A stretch of DNA of 64,000 bases from Palsa-506 sp963755815 (GTDB taxonomy: Bacteria > Actinomycetota > Actinomycetes > Streptosporangiales > Streptosporangiaceae), in assembly GCA_963755815.1 (NCBI GenBank), contig CAVWLF010000013.1, positions 186,001-250,000 on the forward strand, in the 5' to 3' direction. The notes beneath the pieces were generated by a model that saw only the letters and a list, made by a program, of their open reading frames with translations, was not told the origin of the DNA and searched no databases. Every line of letters starts with the position of its first letter. Positions within the stretch are counted from its first letter, which is position 1. Made by a program: the position numbers and the translations under genes. Positions 16,519 to 24,610 of the stretch are shown piece by piece.

Positions 16519-17511
16519 ATGAGCGCCCCGGCGGCGCCACGGGAATCACCACCGCGGCCCGGCACCGCGACCGACCGGCTGCAGCGGCTGCTCGCCCTAG
16601 TGCCCTACGTGGTCAGCCGGAACGTGGTCGGGCTGGCCGAGACTGCGGCCGCGTTCGGGGTGACCGAGCCGCAGCTCGTCGACGACCTGAATCTGCTCTG
16701 GTGCGTTGAGCTGCGGTCGCCTGACCCGTACTGCCCGATCGACCTGTCGTATGAGGGCGGCGAGATCGTGGTCAGCCAGGCGGAGTCGATTGACCGGCCG
16801 CTGCGGCTGGGCGTCGACGAGGCCAGCGCGCTGCTGGTGGCGCTGCGGATGCTGGCCGAGCTGCCCGGCACCCAGGAGCGCTCGGCGCTCAGCCGGACCA
16901 TTGCCAAGCTGGAGGCGGCGGCCGGAGCGGCCGGGGCGGCCAGTGCCCAGGTGGCCGTGCAAGTCGACGATAACGCGGCCCGCGGCGTGCTCGCCCAGGT
17001 CCAGGACGCGCTCGCGCGCCGCCGCCGGGTCCACCTGTCCTACTACGTGCCCGGCCGGGACGACGCCACCGAGCGGGATGTGGACCCGATGCGGCTGCTC
17101 GTCGTCGAGGGTCGGACGTACCTGGAGGGATGGTGCCTGCGCGCGGAGTCGGTGCGGCTGTTCCGGCTTGATCGCGTACTGGGCATCACCGTGCTCGAGG
17201 TGGCCGCCTCGGTGCCGGGAGACGCGCAGCAGGTGGACGTGGACCAGGGGCTGTTCCGGCCGTCCGCCGCCGACGTGCACGTGCAGCTCGAGTTGTCCGC
17301 GCACGGGCGCTGGGTGGCCGAGTATTACCCCTGCGAGGAGATCGCGGAACTCGGCGAGGGCCGCCTGCGGGTCAGCCTGCGCACCCCGGACACCCGGTGG
17401 GTCCGGCGGCTCGCGCTGCGCCTCGGCGAGGACGGCCAGGTGATCGCGCCGCCCGGGCTCGCCGCGCAGATCCGCGCGGACGCCGCCGCCGCGCTGGCGC
17501 TGTACGCATGA
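16519..17511 (+). CDS. pafC: WYL-domain transcription regulator PafC
   Basis: The partner of PafB: 330 residues with an N-terminal winged helix (about 20-90; LLALVPYVVSRNVVGLAETAAAFGV, LVDDLNLLWC) and a WYL domain (about 165-230; RRRVHLSYYVPGRD, GRTYLEGWCLRAESVRLFRLDRV). The ATG is 13 nt downstream of pafB. Together they form the actinobacterial PafBC activator, whose ligand is thought to be a DNA-damage signal such as single-stranded DNA. The WYL fold is clear in both genes. Confidence 0.93.
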   Translation: MSAPAAPRESPPRPGTATDRLQRLLALVPYVVSRNVVGLAETAAAFGVTEPQLVDDLNLLWCVELRSPDPYCPIDLSYEGGEIVVSQAESIDRPLRLGVDEASALLVALRMLAELPGTQERSALSRTIAKLEAAAGAAGAASAQVAVQVDDNAARGVLAQVQDALARRRRVHLSYYVPGRDDATERDVDPMRLLVVEGRTYLEGWCLRAESVRLFRLDRVLGITVLEVAASVPGDAQQVDVDQGLFRPSAADVHVQLELSAHGRWVAEYYPCEEIAELGEGRLRVSLRTPDTRWVRRLALRLGEDGQVIAPPGLAAQIRADAAAALALYA

Positions 17512-17725
17512 CGCCGATGCGGGTAAGCTCCGGCCAGCACGGAAGCTGGCCCGCGCCGGGCCCGCGGGGATCCCGGGAGCCCGGCGGGTTATCCAGGTTT
17601 ACCGGCCGCGCTGGCCGGGCGACCAAGCCGAACGGCCGGCTTGATCCGAACGCATCACGTGTAGACTTTTCCTGCAAGCCGACCCACGCGCGCGGGAACG
17701 ATCTTCTTGCTGAATGGGGACAGAT

Positions 17726-18070
17726 ATGGGCGATGCACTTGCCCCGTGGCACATCATTATCCTGCTGATAGTTTTCATGGTGCTGTTCGGCGCCAAGCGA
17801 CTGCCCGGGGCGGCCCAGTCGCTCGGCCAGGCCATGAAGGTATTCAAGTCGGAGACCAAGGGCCTGTCGCACGACAGTACTGACCCGCCCGCCGCCGCCG
17901 CGCCGCTGGCCAGCACCCCGGTGCCAGCTCCGCAGCCGGCCCAGACGCAGCAGCAGATCGAGCAGTTGCAGCGGCAGCTCAATGACCTGCAGGCCAAGAC
18001 CGCTGCCGCCGACGGGGTAACCGTCAACGGCGTGCCGCTGTCCGAGGCGCAGCCGAAGCAGCCCAGCTGA
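17726..18070 (+). CDS. tatA: Sec-independent translocase subunit TatA
   Basis: A single-pass membrane protein with a short N-terminal helix (WHIIILLIVFMVLFGAKRLP, residues 7-26) followed by the amphipathic LPGAAQSLGQAMKVFKSE helix, the standard TatA architecture. The last 60 residues are a Pro/Ala/Gln-rich tail with a predicted short coiled coil (QQIEQLQRQLNDLQ). The ATG at 17726 is preceded by GGGGACAG; an in-frame ATG at 17714 has no clear ribosome site. It oligomerises to form the pore for folded twin-arginine substrates. tatC follows after 13 nt. Confidence 0.93.
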   Translation: MGDALAPWHIIILLIVFMVLFGAKRLPGAAQSLGQAMKVFKSETKGLSHDSTDPPAAAAPLASTPVPAPQPAQTQQQIEQLQRQLNDLQAKTAAADGVTVNGVPLSEAQPKQPS

Positions 18071-18083
18071 CCTTGCCCAGGAC

Positions 18084-18977
18084 ATGACAACGCCGGCCGG
18101 TCCGACGCGGCCCGCGGGCTCGGGCGGCCGGCTGCCGCGAGCACCGAGGGCGGCCAAAGAGGCGCGGATGCCGCTCATGGAGCACATCCGCGAGCTTCGT
18201 AACCGCATCGTCAAGGCGGCCATCGCGCTCGCCATCGGCATGGTCATCGGCTGGTTCATCTACCCGCACGTCTGGACCTTCATCGAGGCGCCCTACTGCA
18301 AGATCCCGCAGCCCGTGCTTTTCGGCCACAAGGGCTGCGTTCTGGTCGTCAACGGCCTCTTCGACGCGTTCTTCATCCGGCTGAAGCTCGCGTTCGTGGT
18401 CGGCATCCTGCTCTCCTCCCCGGTCTGGCTCTACCAGTTCTGGGCCTTCATCGCCCCCGGCCTGTATTCCCGGGAACGCCGCTGGGCGTATTATTTCGTC
18501 GGCGCCGCGGTGCCGCTGTTCGCAATTGGCGGGGCGATCGCCTACTTCGCGATGACGCGGGGCCTGAAGTTCCTGCTCAGCCTGGTGCCGCATGGCGTGC
18601 TACCGCTGATCACGATCAGCACCTATCTCAGCTACGCGATGGCGATGCTGCTTATCTTCGGCCTTGCCTTCGAGCTGCCGCTCGTGCTGGTGCTGTTCAA
18701 CCTGGCCGGCCTGCTCACCCACGCCCGGTTCCGGAAGTGGCGCCGGATGATCATCTTCTGCGTGTTCGCGTTCGCCGCGATCGCGACGCCGAGCCCGGAC
18801 CCGCTGACCATGCTGCTGCTCGCGGTGCCCTGCGTGGTCCTGGTGGAGATCTCGGAGATATTCGTGTGGGCCAACGACCGCCGCCGGGCGCGCCGGCCCG
18901 ATCCGTATGCCGTCTCGGCCGACGGGACGACACCGCTGGACGCCGACGACAACCTGGGTGCCGGCCATCACCGCTAG
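18084..18977 (+). CDS. tatC: Sec-independent translocase subunit TatC
   Basis: The receptor subunit of the Tat system, 297 residues, with six membrane helices between about residues 45 and 265. MPLMEHIRELRNRIVKA is the conserved N-terminal cytoplasmic signal-recognition segment, and FWAFIAPGLYSRERR and FGLAFELPLVL are family motifs. It binds twin-arginine signal peptides and recruits TatA. It is cotranscribed with tatA in the pafBC-tatAC order usual for actinobacteria. Confidence 0.95.
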   Translation: MTTPAGPTRPAGSGGRLPRAPRAAKEARMPLMEHIRELRNRIVKAAIALAIGMVIGWFIYPHVWTFIEAPYCKIPQPVLFGHKGCVLVVNGLFDAFFIRLKLAFVVGILLSSPVWLYQFWAFIAPGLYSRERRWAYYFVGAAVPLFAIGGAIAYFAMTRGLKFLLSLVPHGVLPLITISTYLSYAMAMLLIFGLAFELPLVLVLFNLAGLLTHARFRKWRRMIIFCVFAFAAIATPSPDPLTMLLLAVPCVVLVEISEIFVWANDRRRARRPDPYAVSADGTTPLDADDNLGAGHHR

Positions 18978-19032
18978 GCTCCTGGCCGCGGCCTAGCGCC
19001 GCGCGCGGGGCACCCCGCCTACTCTTGATCGC

Positions 19033-19815
19033 ATGAGCACCCCGGTGAGCCCCGCGGACCGCTATGCCGCCGCCCGCCGGCGCCAGGCCGAGGACGGGCC
19101 GCAGCTCGCCGCGTTCCGGGGACTCTATGACTTCGAGTTCGACGATTTCCAGGTCCGCGCCTGCCGGGCGCTGAACTCCGGTCACGGGGTCCTGCTCGCC
19201 GCGCCGACGGGATCGGGCAAGACGGTGGTCGGTGAGTTCGCCGTGCACCTGGCTCTGGCCGAGGGCCGCAAATGCTTCTACACCACCCCGATCAAGGCCC
19301 TGTCCAACCAGAAGTACTCGGACCTGGTCCGCCGCTACTCCGCGGACAGCGTCGGCCTGCTCACCGGCGATCACAGCATTAACGGCGAGGCGCCGGTGGT
19401 CGTGATGACCACCGAGGTCCTGCGCAACATGCTGTACGCGGGCTCGGCGACGCTGGCCACGCTCGGCTATGTCGTGCTCGACGAGGTGCACTATCTGGCC
19501 GACCGGTTCCGCGGCGCGGTCTGGGAAGAGGTGATCATCCACCTGCCGGAATCCGTGCGGCTGGTGGCGCTGTCCGCGACGGTCAGCAATGCGGAGGAGT
19601 TCGGCGACTGGCTGGCCCAGGTCCGCGGCGGCACCACGGTGATCGTCGACGAGCACCGGCCGGTGCCGCTCTGGCAGCACATGCTGGCCGGCGGCCGTCT
19701 CTATGACCTGTTCACCACCGACCGCGGGCCTGGCCGGGCGGGCCAGCCGGGCGGCCCTGGCCAGGCTGGCGGGGCGGCCGGCAGGCCCGGGACAATGGCC
19801 GGCCCCGGGCGATGA
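19033..19815 (+). CDS. HelY/Mtr4-like helicase, N-terminal ATPase part
   Basis: The first piece of a DExH-box helicase of the HelY (Ski2/Mtr4-like) family. Motif I APTGSGKT is at residues 57-64, the TTPIKALSNQK motif at 84-94, motif II DEVH at 150-153 and motif III SAT at 181-183. After LYDLFTTDRG the frame runs into a Gly/Pro-rich stretch and stops at 19815, whereas family members continue with a linker and VNPELLR. That continuation is found in another frame starting at 19812. Full-length relatives have about 900 residues in one chain. Either a single-base indel near 19790-19810 or a true two-gene split coupled by ATGA explains this. Confidence 0.8.
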   Translation: MSTPVSPADRYAAARRRQAEDGPQLAAFRGLYDFEFDDFQVRACRALNSGHGVLLAAPTGSGKTVVGEFAVHLALAEGRKCFYTTPIKALSNQKYSDLVRRYSADSVGLLTGDHSINGEAPVVVMTTEVLRNMLYAGSATLATLGYVVLDEVHYLADRFRGAVWEEVIIHLPESVRLVALSATVSNAEEFGDWLAQVRGGTTVIVDEHRPVPLWQHMLAGGRLYDLFTTDRGPGRAGQPGGPGQAGGAAGRPGTMAGPGR

Positions 19816-21746
19816 CGGTCAATCCGGAGTTGCTGCGCATCGCCCAGCGCGAGCAGTGGACGGCGCGGAAGGCACCGGGCCGGCCGGGCCGCGGCGGGCG
19901 GCGGCCGCCCAGGTTCGGGATCACCCGGCGCCCCGACGTCATCACCCGGCTGGACGCGGCCGGCCTGCTCCCGGCCATCACCTTCATTTTCAGCCGGGCC
20001 GGCTGCGACGCGGCGGTGCAGCAATGCCTCAGCGCCGGCCTCCAGCTGACCACGCCGGCCGAGGCGGCCGAGATCACCGCGCTGGCCGAGCGCTACACCG
20101 CCGACATCCCCCGTGGCGACCTGCCGGTGCTCGGCTACGACGAGTGGCTGCTGGGGCTCCAGCGTGGCCTGGCCGCCCATCACGCCGGGCTGCTGCCCAC
20201 GTTCAAGCAGGTGGTCGAGGAGCTGTTCGCGGCCGGGCTGGTGCGGGCCGTGTTCGCCACCGAGACCCTCGCGCTCGGCATTAACATGCCCGCGCGGACC
20301 GTGGTGATCGAGCGGCTGGACAAGTGGAATGGCGAGACCCACGCCGACCTGACGGCGGGCGAGTACACCCAGCTGACCGGCCGGGCCGGCCGCCGGGGGA
20401 TCGACGTGGAAGGGCACGCCGTGGTGCTCTGGCAGCCGGGCAAGGACCCGGGGATCGTGGCCGGCCTGGCCGGCACCAGAACGTACCCGCTCAACTCAAG
20501 CTTCCGGCCGTCCTACAACATGGCGATCAACCTGGTCGGCCAGGTCGGCCGGGAGCAGGCGGCGGCGCTGCTGGAGTCCTCGTTCGCGCAGTTTCAGGCC
20601 GACCGGGCCGTGGTCGGGACGGCCCGGCAGGCCCGGCGCAGCCGGCAGTCCATGGACGAGGCCACGGTCAGCTGCCAGCTCGGCGACTTCGCCGAGTACG
20701 CCGCGATCCGCCGGGAGCTGTCGCAGCGCGAGGGCGATCAGGCCCGGGAGCGCTCCGCGAACCGCCGCGCCGAGGCCATCCGCTCGCTGCAGCAGCTGCA
20801 CCGCGGTGACATCATCCGGGTCCCCGGCGGCCGCCGGGCCGGGATCGCCGTCGTGCTGGACCCCTCGGCCGGCGGCAAGGACTCGCCGCAGCCGCTCGTG
20901 CTCACCGCGGGCCGGCAGGTCAAGCGGCTCTCCGCGGCCGATTTCCCGGTGCCGGTCGCGGCCATCGAGCGGATCCGGATACCCGCGTCGTTCAGCGCCA
21001 GGTCGGCCAATCATCGCCGGGACCTGGCCGCCACCATGCGCAACCGGCTGGAGCACATCGATCTGCGCCAGCGGCCGCCGGGCCGGCCCGGCAACGGCGC
21101 GGGCGAGCCGGGCAGCACGGGCGAGCCCGGCAGCGCGGGCGAGCCGGCCGGAGGGGGCGGCGCCGGCGGCGAGGATCGCGAGATCGCGGCGCTCCGCCGA
21201 CGGCTCCGCCAGCACCCCTGCCACGGCTGCCCGGACCGCGATGAGCACGCCCGGCAGGCGGAGCAGTATCTCCGGATGCAGCGGCAGGCCGAGGCGCTGG
21301 AACGCCGGGTCGCGGGCCGCACCCATGTCATCGCGCGAACCTTCGACCGGGTCTGCGGAGTTCTCACCGAGCTGGGTTACCTGGACGGCGACACGGTGAC
21401 GGCGGAGGGCAGCCAGCTGGCCAGCCTCTACACCGAACTCGACCTGCTCGCCTCCGAATGCCTGCGCCGGGGACTCTGGGACGCCCTGACTCCCGCCGAG
21501 CTCGCCGCCTGCGTCTCCGCGCTGACGTTCGAGTCCCGCCGGCCCGAGGACGCGAGCCCGCCCCGGCTCCCCGGCGGGCGGGTCCGCGAGGTGCTGGCCG
21601 CCATGGTCCGGGTCTGGGGTGAGCTTGACGCCGTCGAGGGCGACCACCAGCTGTCGTTCCTGCGTGAGCCGGACCTGGGCTTCGCGTGGAACGCGGACGC
21701 CTGGGCCCGGGCCGGCGGCTGGAGACCGTGCTGCAAACCGGCCTGA
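19812..21746 (+). CDS. HelY/Mtr4-like helicase, helicase-C and C-terminal part
   Basis: This frame continues the helicase: MTVNPELLRIA, TFIFSRAGCDAAV (motif IV region), AAHHAGLLPTFK, ATETLALGINMPARTVV (motif V) and QLTGRAGRRGIDVEGH (motif VI, about residues 185-200), followed by the DSHCT-like C-terminal region. It overlaps the preceding piece by ATGA. A low-complexity insert at about residues 425-450 is coded by an 18-nt tandem repeat (21102 onward). The frame ends early at 21746 with an unrelated WRPCCKPA tail; the conserved end is found in the next frame. As an RNA/DNA helicase it would need the upstream ATPase lobe to work. Confidence 0.8.
   Translation: MTVNPELLRIAQREQWTARKAPGRPGRGGRRPPRFGITRRPDVITRLDAAGLLPAITFIFSRAGCDAAVQQCLSAGLQLTTPAEAAEITALAERYTADIPRGDLPVLGYDEWLLGLQRGLAAHHAGLLPTFKQVVEELFAAGLVRAVFATETLALGINMPARTVVIERLDKWNGETHADLTAGEYTQLTGRAGRRGIDVEGHAVVLWQPGKDPGIVAGLAGTRTYPLNSSFRPSYNMAINLVGQVGREQAAALLESSFAQFQADRAVVGTARQARRSRQSMDEATVSCQLGDFAEYAAIRRELSQREGDQARERSANRRAEAIRSLQQLHRGDIIRVPGGRRAGIAVVLDPSAGGKDSPQPLVLTAGRQVKRLSAADFPVPVAAIERIRIPASFSARSANHRRDLAATMRNRLEHIDLRQRPPGRPGNGAGEPGSTGEPGSAGEPAGGGGAGGEDREIAALRRRLRQHPCHGCPDRDEHARQAEQYLRMQRQAEALERRVAGRTHVIARTFDRVCGVLTELGYLDGDTVTAEGSQLASLYTELDLLASECLRRGLWDALTPAELAACVSALTFESRRPEDASPPRLPGGRVREVLAAMVRVWGELDAVEGDHQLSFLREPDLGFAWNADAWARAGGWRPCCKPA
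21102..21147 (+). repeat. 18-nt coding tandem repeat in helicase
   Basis: GGCGAGCCGGGCAGCACG (21102-21119) is repeated at 21120-21137 with two changes and begins a third time at 21138. It codes for a six-residue GEPGS(T/A)-type linker in the helicase C-terminal part. It probably forms a flexible loop. Confidence 0.6.
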
Positions 21747-21898
21747 CGCCCGGTGACTTCGTCCGGGCCACCAAGCAGCTGGTCGACCTGCTGGACCAGA
21801 TCGCGGTCGCGGCCCGGGGGACACCGCTGGCAGCCACGGCGCGAGCCGCCATCGACGCGCTGCGCCGGGGCGTCGTCGCGTACTCCTCGGTCGGATAA
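21686..21898 (+). pseudogene. Displaced C-terminal end of the helicase
   Basis: From about 21716 this frame reads LETVLQTGLTPGDFVRATKQLVDLLDQIAVAAR and ends RRGVVAYSSVG. This matches the conserved HelY C-terminus (GDFVRW..QVLDLLDQ, DIRRGVVA). It begins where the preceding frame loses similarity (DAWARAGG), so a one-base indel near 21712-21720 separates it from the rest. On its own it has no credible start. Confidence 0.65.
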
Positions 21899-21918
21899 CG
21901 CCGCCCGCCGCCCTGGCC

Positions 21919-22473
21919 TCAGCCAGCCGCCCGCGCCATCACCGGCAGGTCATAGATGCGCCGGACGCTGCTGCCCAGCCGGGTGATGTCGGCGCCGTAG
22001 ACGTGCAGCGAGATCGAGACGCCATCGCCGCAGTTGCGGACCCGGTGGATGTCGCCGGGCGGGGCAAACCCGCTGACTTCGCCGACCGCGCTGGAGTTGC
22101 TGCCGACCTCCGCCAGGCCGGTCCCGCCGTCGCGCAGCGCGTAGAGCTCCTCGTACTCGGCCCCCTGGAGCACGCCGAAGACGCACCACGTCACGTGGTC
22201 ATGGATCGGGGTCACCTGACCGGGCCGCCAGACGAGGGCACACACCGAGAACGACCCGTCGGGCTCGGTGTGCAGCAGATGGCTGACGTAGCCGTCCGGA
22301 TCGCCGGCCCGCTCGGCGGCGGTCAGGATCTCCGGGCCGGGCAGGTGCGCGCGCAGCTGCGCCGCCGCCAGCGCGGCGGTCCGCGGCCAGTCGGCGTGGC
22401 GCGCCGTGGCGGCGCGGATCGCGGCCACCAGATCGCCAGGACATCGGGTCCGGGCCGCACTCGCTGGTGCCAT
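21919..22473 (-). CDS. Cysteine dioxygenase-type thiol dioxygenase
   Basis: A 184-residue cupin of the cysteine dioxygenase type I family, which adds O2 to a thiol to give a sulfinate. The iron ligands are H91 and H93 (PIHDHVTWC) and H143 (DIHRVRN). C97 and Y159 (SLHVYG) sit where eukaryotic enzymes form the Cys-Tyr crosslink. Substrate could be cysteine or 3-mercaptopropionate. GAGGAGGAACG upstream of the ATG is a strong ribosome site. It is divergent from the exonuclease across a 172-nt AT-containing interval. Confidence 0.88.
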   Translation of the reverse strand: MAPASAARTRCPGDLVAAIRAATARHADWPRTAALAAAQLRAHLPGPEILTAAERAGDPDGYVSHLLHTEPDGSFSVCALVWRPGQVTPIHDHVTWCVFGVLQGAEYEELYALRDGGTGLAEVGSNSSAVGEVSGFAPPGDIHRVRNCGDGVSISLHVYGADITRLGSSVRRIYDLPVMARAAG

Positions 22474-22570
22474 CGTTCCTCCTCGCGGGCCGCGGCCGGT
22501 GCGCTACGGGACGAGCCGACCGGATAGCCCAGCGTAAGGACGGAGCGGGGGACAGCTCCAATGCCAAAAG

Positions 22571-22601
22571 ATTCATATATCCATCAGGGAAACGTATGAA
22601 T
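22571..22601. promoter_or_regulatory. Inverted repeat in the divergent dioxygenase/exonuclease interval
   Basis: ATTCATA (22571-22577) and TATGAAT (22595-22601) are perfect 7-bp inverted arms with a 17-nt spacer in a locally AT-rich patch. The site could be an operator or hold divergent -10 elements. A 20-codon frame starting at 22596 overlaps the exonuclease start and might be a leader peptide; no support beyond position. Confidence 0.35.
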
Positions 22602-22645
22602 ACCCGCGACCTGCGACGCGAGCTCCGGGCTGGCAAGATGCCAGG

Positions 22646-23557
22646 ATGGGCCCGCTGATGCTGCTGGACAGTGCTTCGCTGTACTACCGCGCGTTCTACG
22701 GAGTGCCGGAGACCATGACGGCACCGGACGGCACGCCGGTTAACGCGGTCCGGGGAATGCTCGACATGATCGCCCGGCTGATCCGCGCGCGTCACCCGGG
22801 CCGCCTCGTGGCCTGCATGGACGCTGACTGGCGGCCCGCGTTCCGGGTGGCCGCGATCCCGTCCTACAAGGCGCACCGGGCCAACCCGGACGGCACCGAG
22901 CTGGCCCCGGACGCGCTCACCGCGCAGGTGCCGGTGATCGAGGCCGTGCTCGCGGCGGCCGGGGTGGAGATGGCCGCCGCGCCGGGCTATGAGGCCGACG
23001 ACGTCATCGGCACGCTGGCCGCCCGCGCGGACGGGCCGGTCGAGGTGGTCACGGGGGACCGGGACCTGTTCCAGCTCGTCGACGACGCCCGCGGGGTCCG
23101 GGTGATCTACACCGCGCGCGGGCTGTCCAAGCTCGACATCGTGGATGAGGCGTGGGTAACCCGCCGGTACGAGATTCCGGGCCAGGCGTACGCGGCGTTC
23201 GCGGCCCTGCGCGGCGATCCCAGCGACGGCCTGCCCGGGGTTCCCGGCGTGGGTGACAAGACGGCCGCCGCGCTCGTCCGCGTGTTCGGCAGCATCGAGG
23301 CGATGCTGGCGGCGCTGGATAAGGGTCACGGCGGGTTCCCGATGGGCAGCCGGGCCAAGCTGGCGGCGGCCCGCGACTACCTGGCCGCGGCGGTTCCCGT
23401 CGTCCGGGTCGCCTCCGACGCGCCGCTGCCCGCGGCCGGCGGTGCCCTGCCGACCGCACCGGCCGACCCGGCCCGGCTGGCCGAGCTGGACGCGCGCTGG
23501 GACCTGGGCTCCTCGCTGGGCCGGATGTCCGGCGCGCTGGCCGCCCGGACCGACTGA
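22646..23557 (+). CDS. 5'-3' exonuclease (Pol I N-terminal type)
   Basis: A 303-residue stand-alone FEN/5'-3' exonuclease. The N-terminal resolvase-like acidic site is seen in MLLDSASLYYRAFYGVP, CMDADWRPAFR, YEADDVIGTLA and VTGDRDLFQLV. The H3TH DNA-binding part is GDPSDGLPGVPGVGDKTAAALV (about residues 190-212). It would remove RNA primers or flaps. The family occurs near tatC/helY in mycobacteria, so the neighbourhood is conserved. An alternative start is the in-frame ATG at 22658. Confidence 0.9.
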   Translation: MGPLMLLDSASLYYRAFYGVPETMTAPDGTPVNAVRGMLDMIARLIRARHPGRLVACMDADWRPAFRVAAIPSYKAHRANPDGTELAPDALTAQVPVIEAVLAAAGVEMAAAPGYEADDVIGTLAARADGPVEVVTGDRDLFQLVDDARGVRVIYTARGLSKLDIVDEAWVTRRYEIPGQAYAAFAALRGDPSDGLPGVPGVGDKTAAALVRVFGSIEAMLAALDKGHGGFPMGSRAKLAAARDYLAAAVPVVRVASDAPLPAAGGALPTAPADPARLAELDARWDLGSSLGRMSGALAARTD

Positions 23558-23594
23558 CTGGTCCCGGACCTGGCGCGCGCCGCCGCCGCTCCGG

Positions 23595-24443
23595 CTACAT
23601 GACCTGGAGCGCCACCAGGCAGGTGTCGTCCTCCGGGTCGGTCGTGCCGAGCGCGCGCAGGACGGCGGTGATGACCTGCTCCGGATCGCTGACGCCGCGG
23701 GCCGCGTCGGCCAGCGTGGCCAGGCCATCATCCAGCGAGCGGTCCCGGCGCTCGACGAGCCCGTCACTGTAGAGCAGCAGCAGGTCATCAGGGCGCAACC
23801 GGACGAAGCCGGCCGCGTAGCCGGCCTCGCCCGCGCCGAGCAGGATCCCGTCCGGCGGATCGAGCGGCCAGGCCAGCGCGCCCCGGACCAGCACGGGCGG
23901 GGGATGGCCCGCCTGCGCCCAGCTGAGCACCCGGGTGGCCGGGTCGAAGTACCCGGCGGCGACGGACGCGGTGTGCTCGGGCGCGACGTGCCGGACCAGG
24001 TCGTTGAGCCAGCCGACCAGGCGCTCGGGCGGAGCGCCGGTGATCGCCAGGCCGGCCAGCGCGCCGCGCAGCCGGGCCATGCCGGCCGCCGCGGCCAGGC
24101 CGTGCCCGGCGACGTCGCCGATCGCGATCAGCACCTTGCCGGTGGGCATTTCCGCAGTGATGTACCAGTCGCCGCCCACCCGGCTGCCGCGGGTCGCGGG
24201 CAGGTACCTGACTACGGCGCGCAGTCCGGGCAGCTCGAACGGCCCGTCGTGCAAAGGCAGGATCGCCCGCTGCAGTTCGAGCGCGACATGCCGCTCCTGC
24301 TCAAGCTCCGCGGTGAGCCTGGCCTCGAGGTCCTGCGGCGCCGGCCCGGGCAGCCTGGCCTGACCGCCCGGGCGGCCGGTCAGGGCGGGACCGGCCACCG
24401 TGCCGGGCCGGGTCGTCGACATCTCTGCAGTCTCAGAAGTCAT
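23595..24443 (-). CDS. PP2C-type phosphatase, RsbU/SpoIIE-like
   Basis: A 282-residue serine phosphatase. Residues 1-35 are a disordered leader, 35-65 a likely coiled linker (LEARLTAELEQERHVALELQRAILP), and 65-280 the SpoIIE PPM domain with GGDWY, GDVAGHG, AGHPPP, YSDGLVE and the metal-binding DDTCLVAL at the end. Such enzymes dephosphorylate anti-sigma antagonist proteins. No sensory domain or partner gene is adjacent, so the target is unknown. The stop is at 23595-23597. Confidence 0.88.
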   Translation of the reverse strand: MTSETAEMSTTRPGTVAGPALTGRPGGQARLPGPAPQDLEARLTAELEQERHVALELQRAILPLHDGPFELPGLRAVVRYLPATRGSRVGGDWYITAEMPTGKVLIAIGDVAGHGLAAAAGMARLRGALAGLAITGAPPERLVGWLNDLVRHVAPEHTASVAAGYFDPATRVLSWAQAGHPPPVLVRGALAWPLDPPDGILLGAGEAGYAAGFVRLRPDDLLLLYSDGLVERRDRSLDDGLATLADAARGVSDPEQVITAVLRALGTTDPEDDTCLVALQVM

Positions 24444-24610
24444 GTTGTTTCACATCTGGTATGCGTTCGTGCACCTAGCGTGAAGCATTGTTGTCTCCTG
24501 TGTCTAGATGCCAGGCTAATTCACCATGATGAGATGATGCGCAGGCAAGGAAAGCGGCAAGGCTTGGCGGCGCATCCCGCCGGGCCGGAGAGTGGAGGCC
24601 TCGATGGGGA

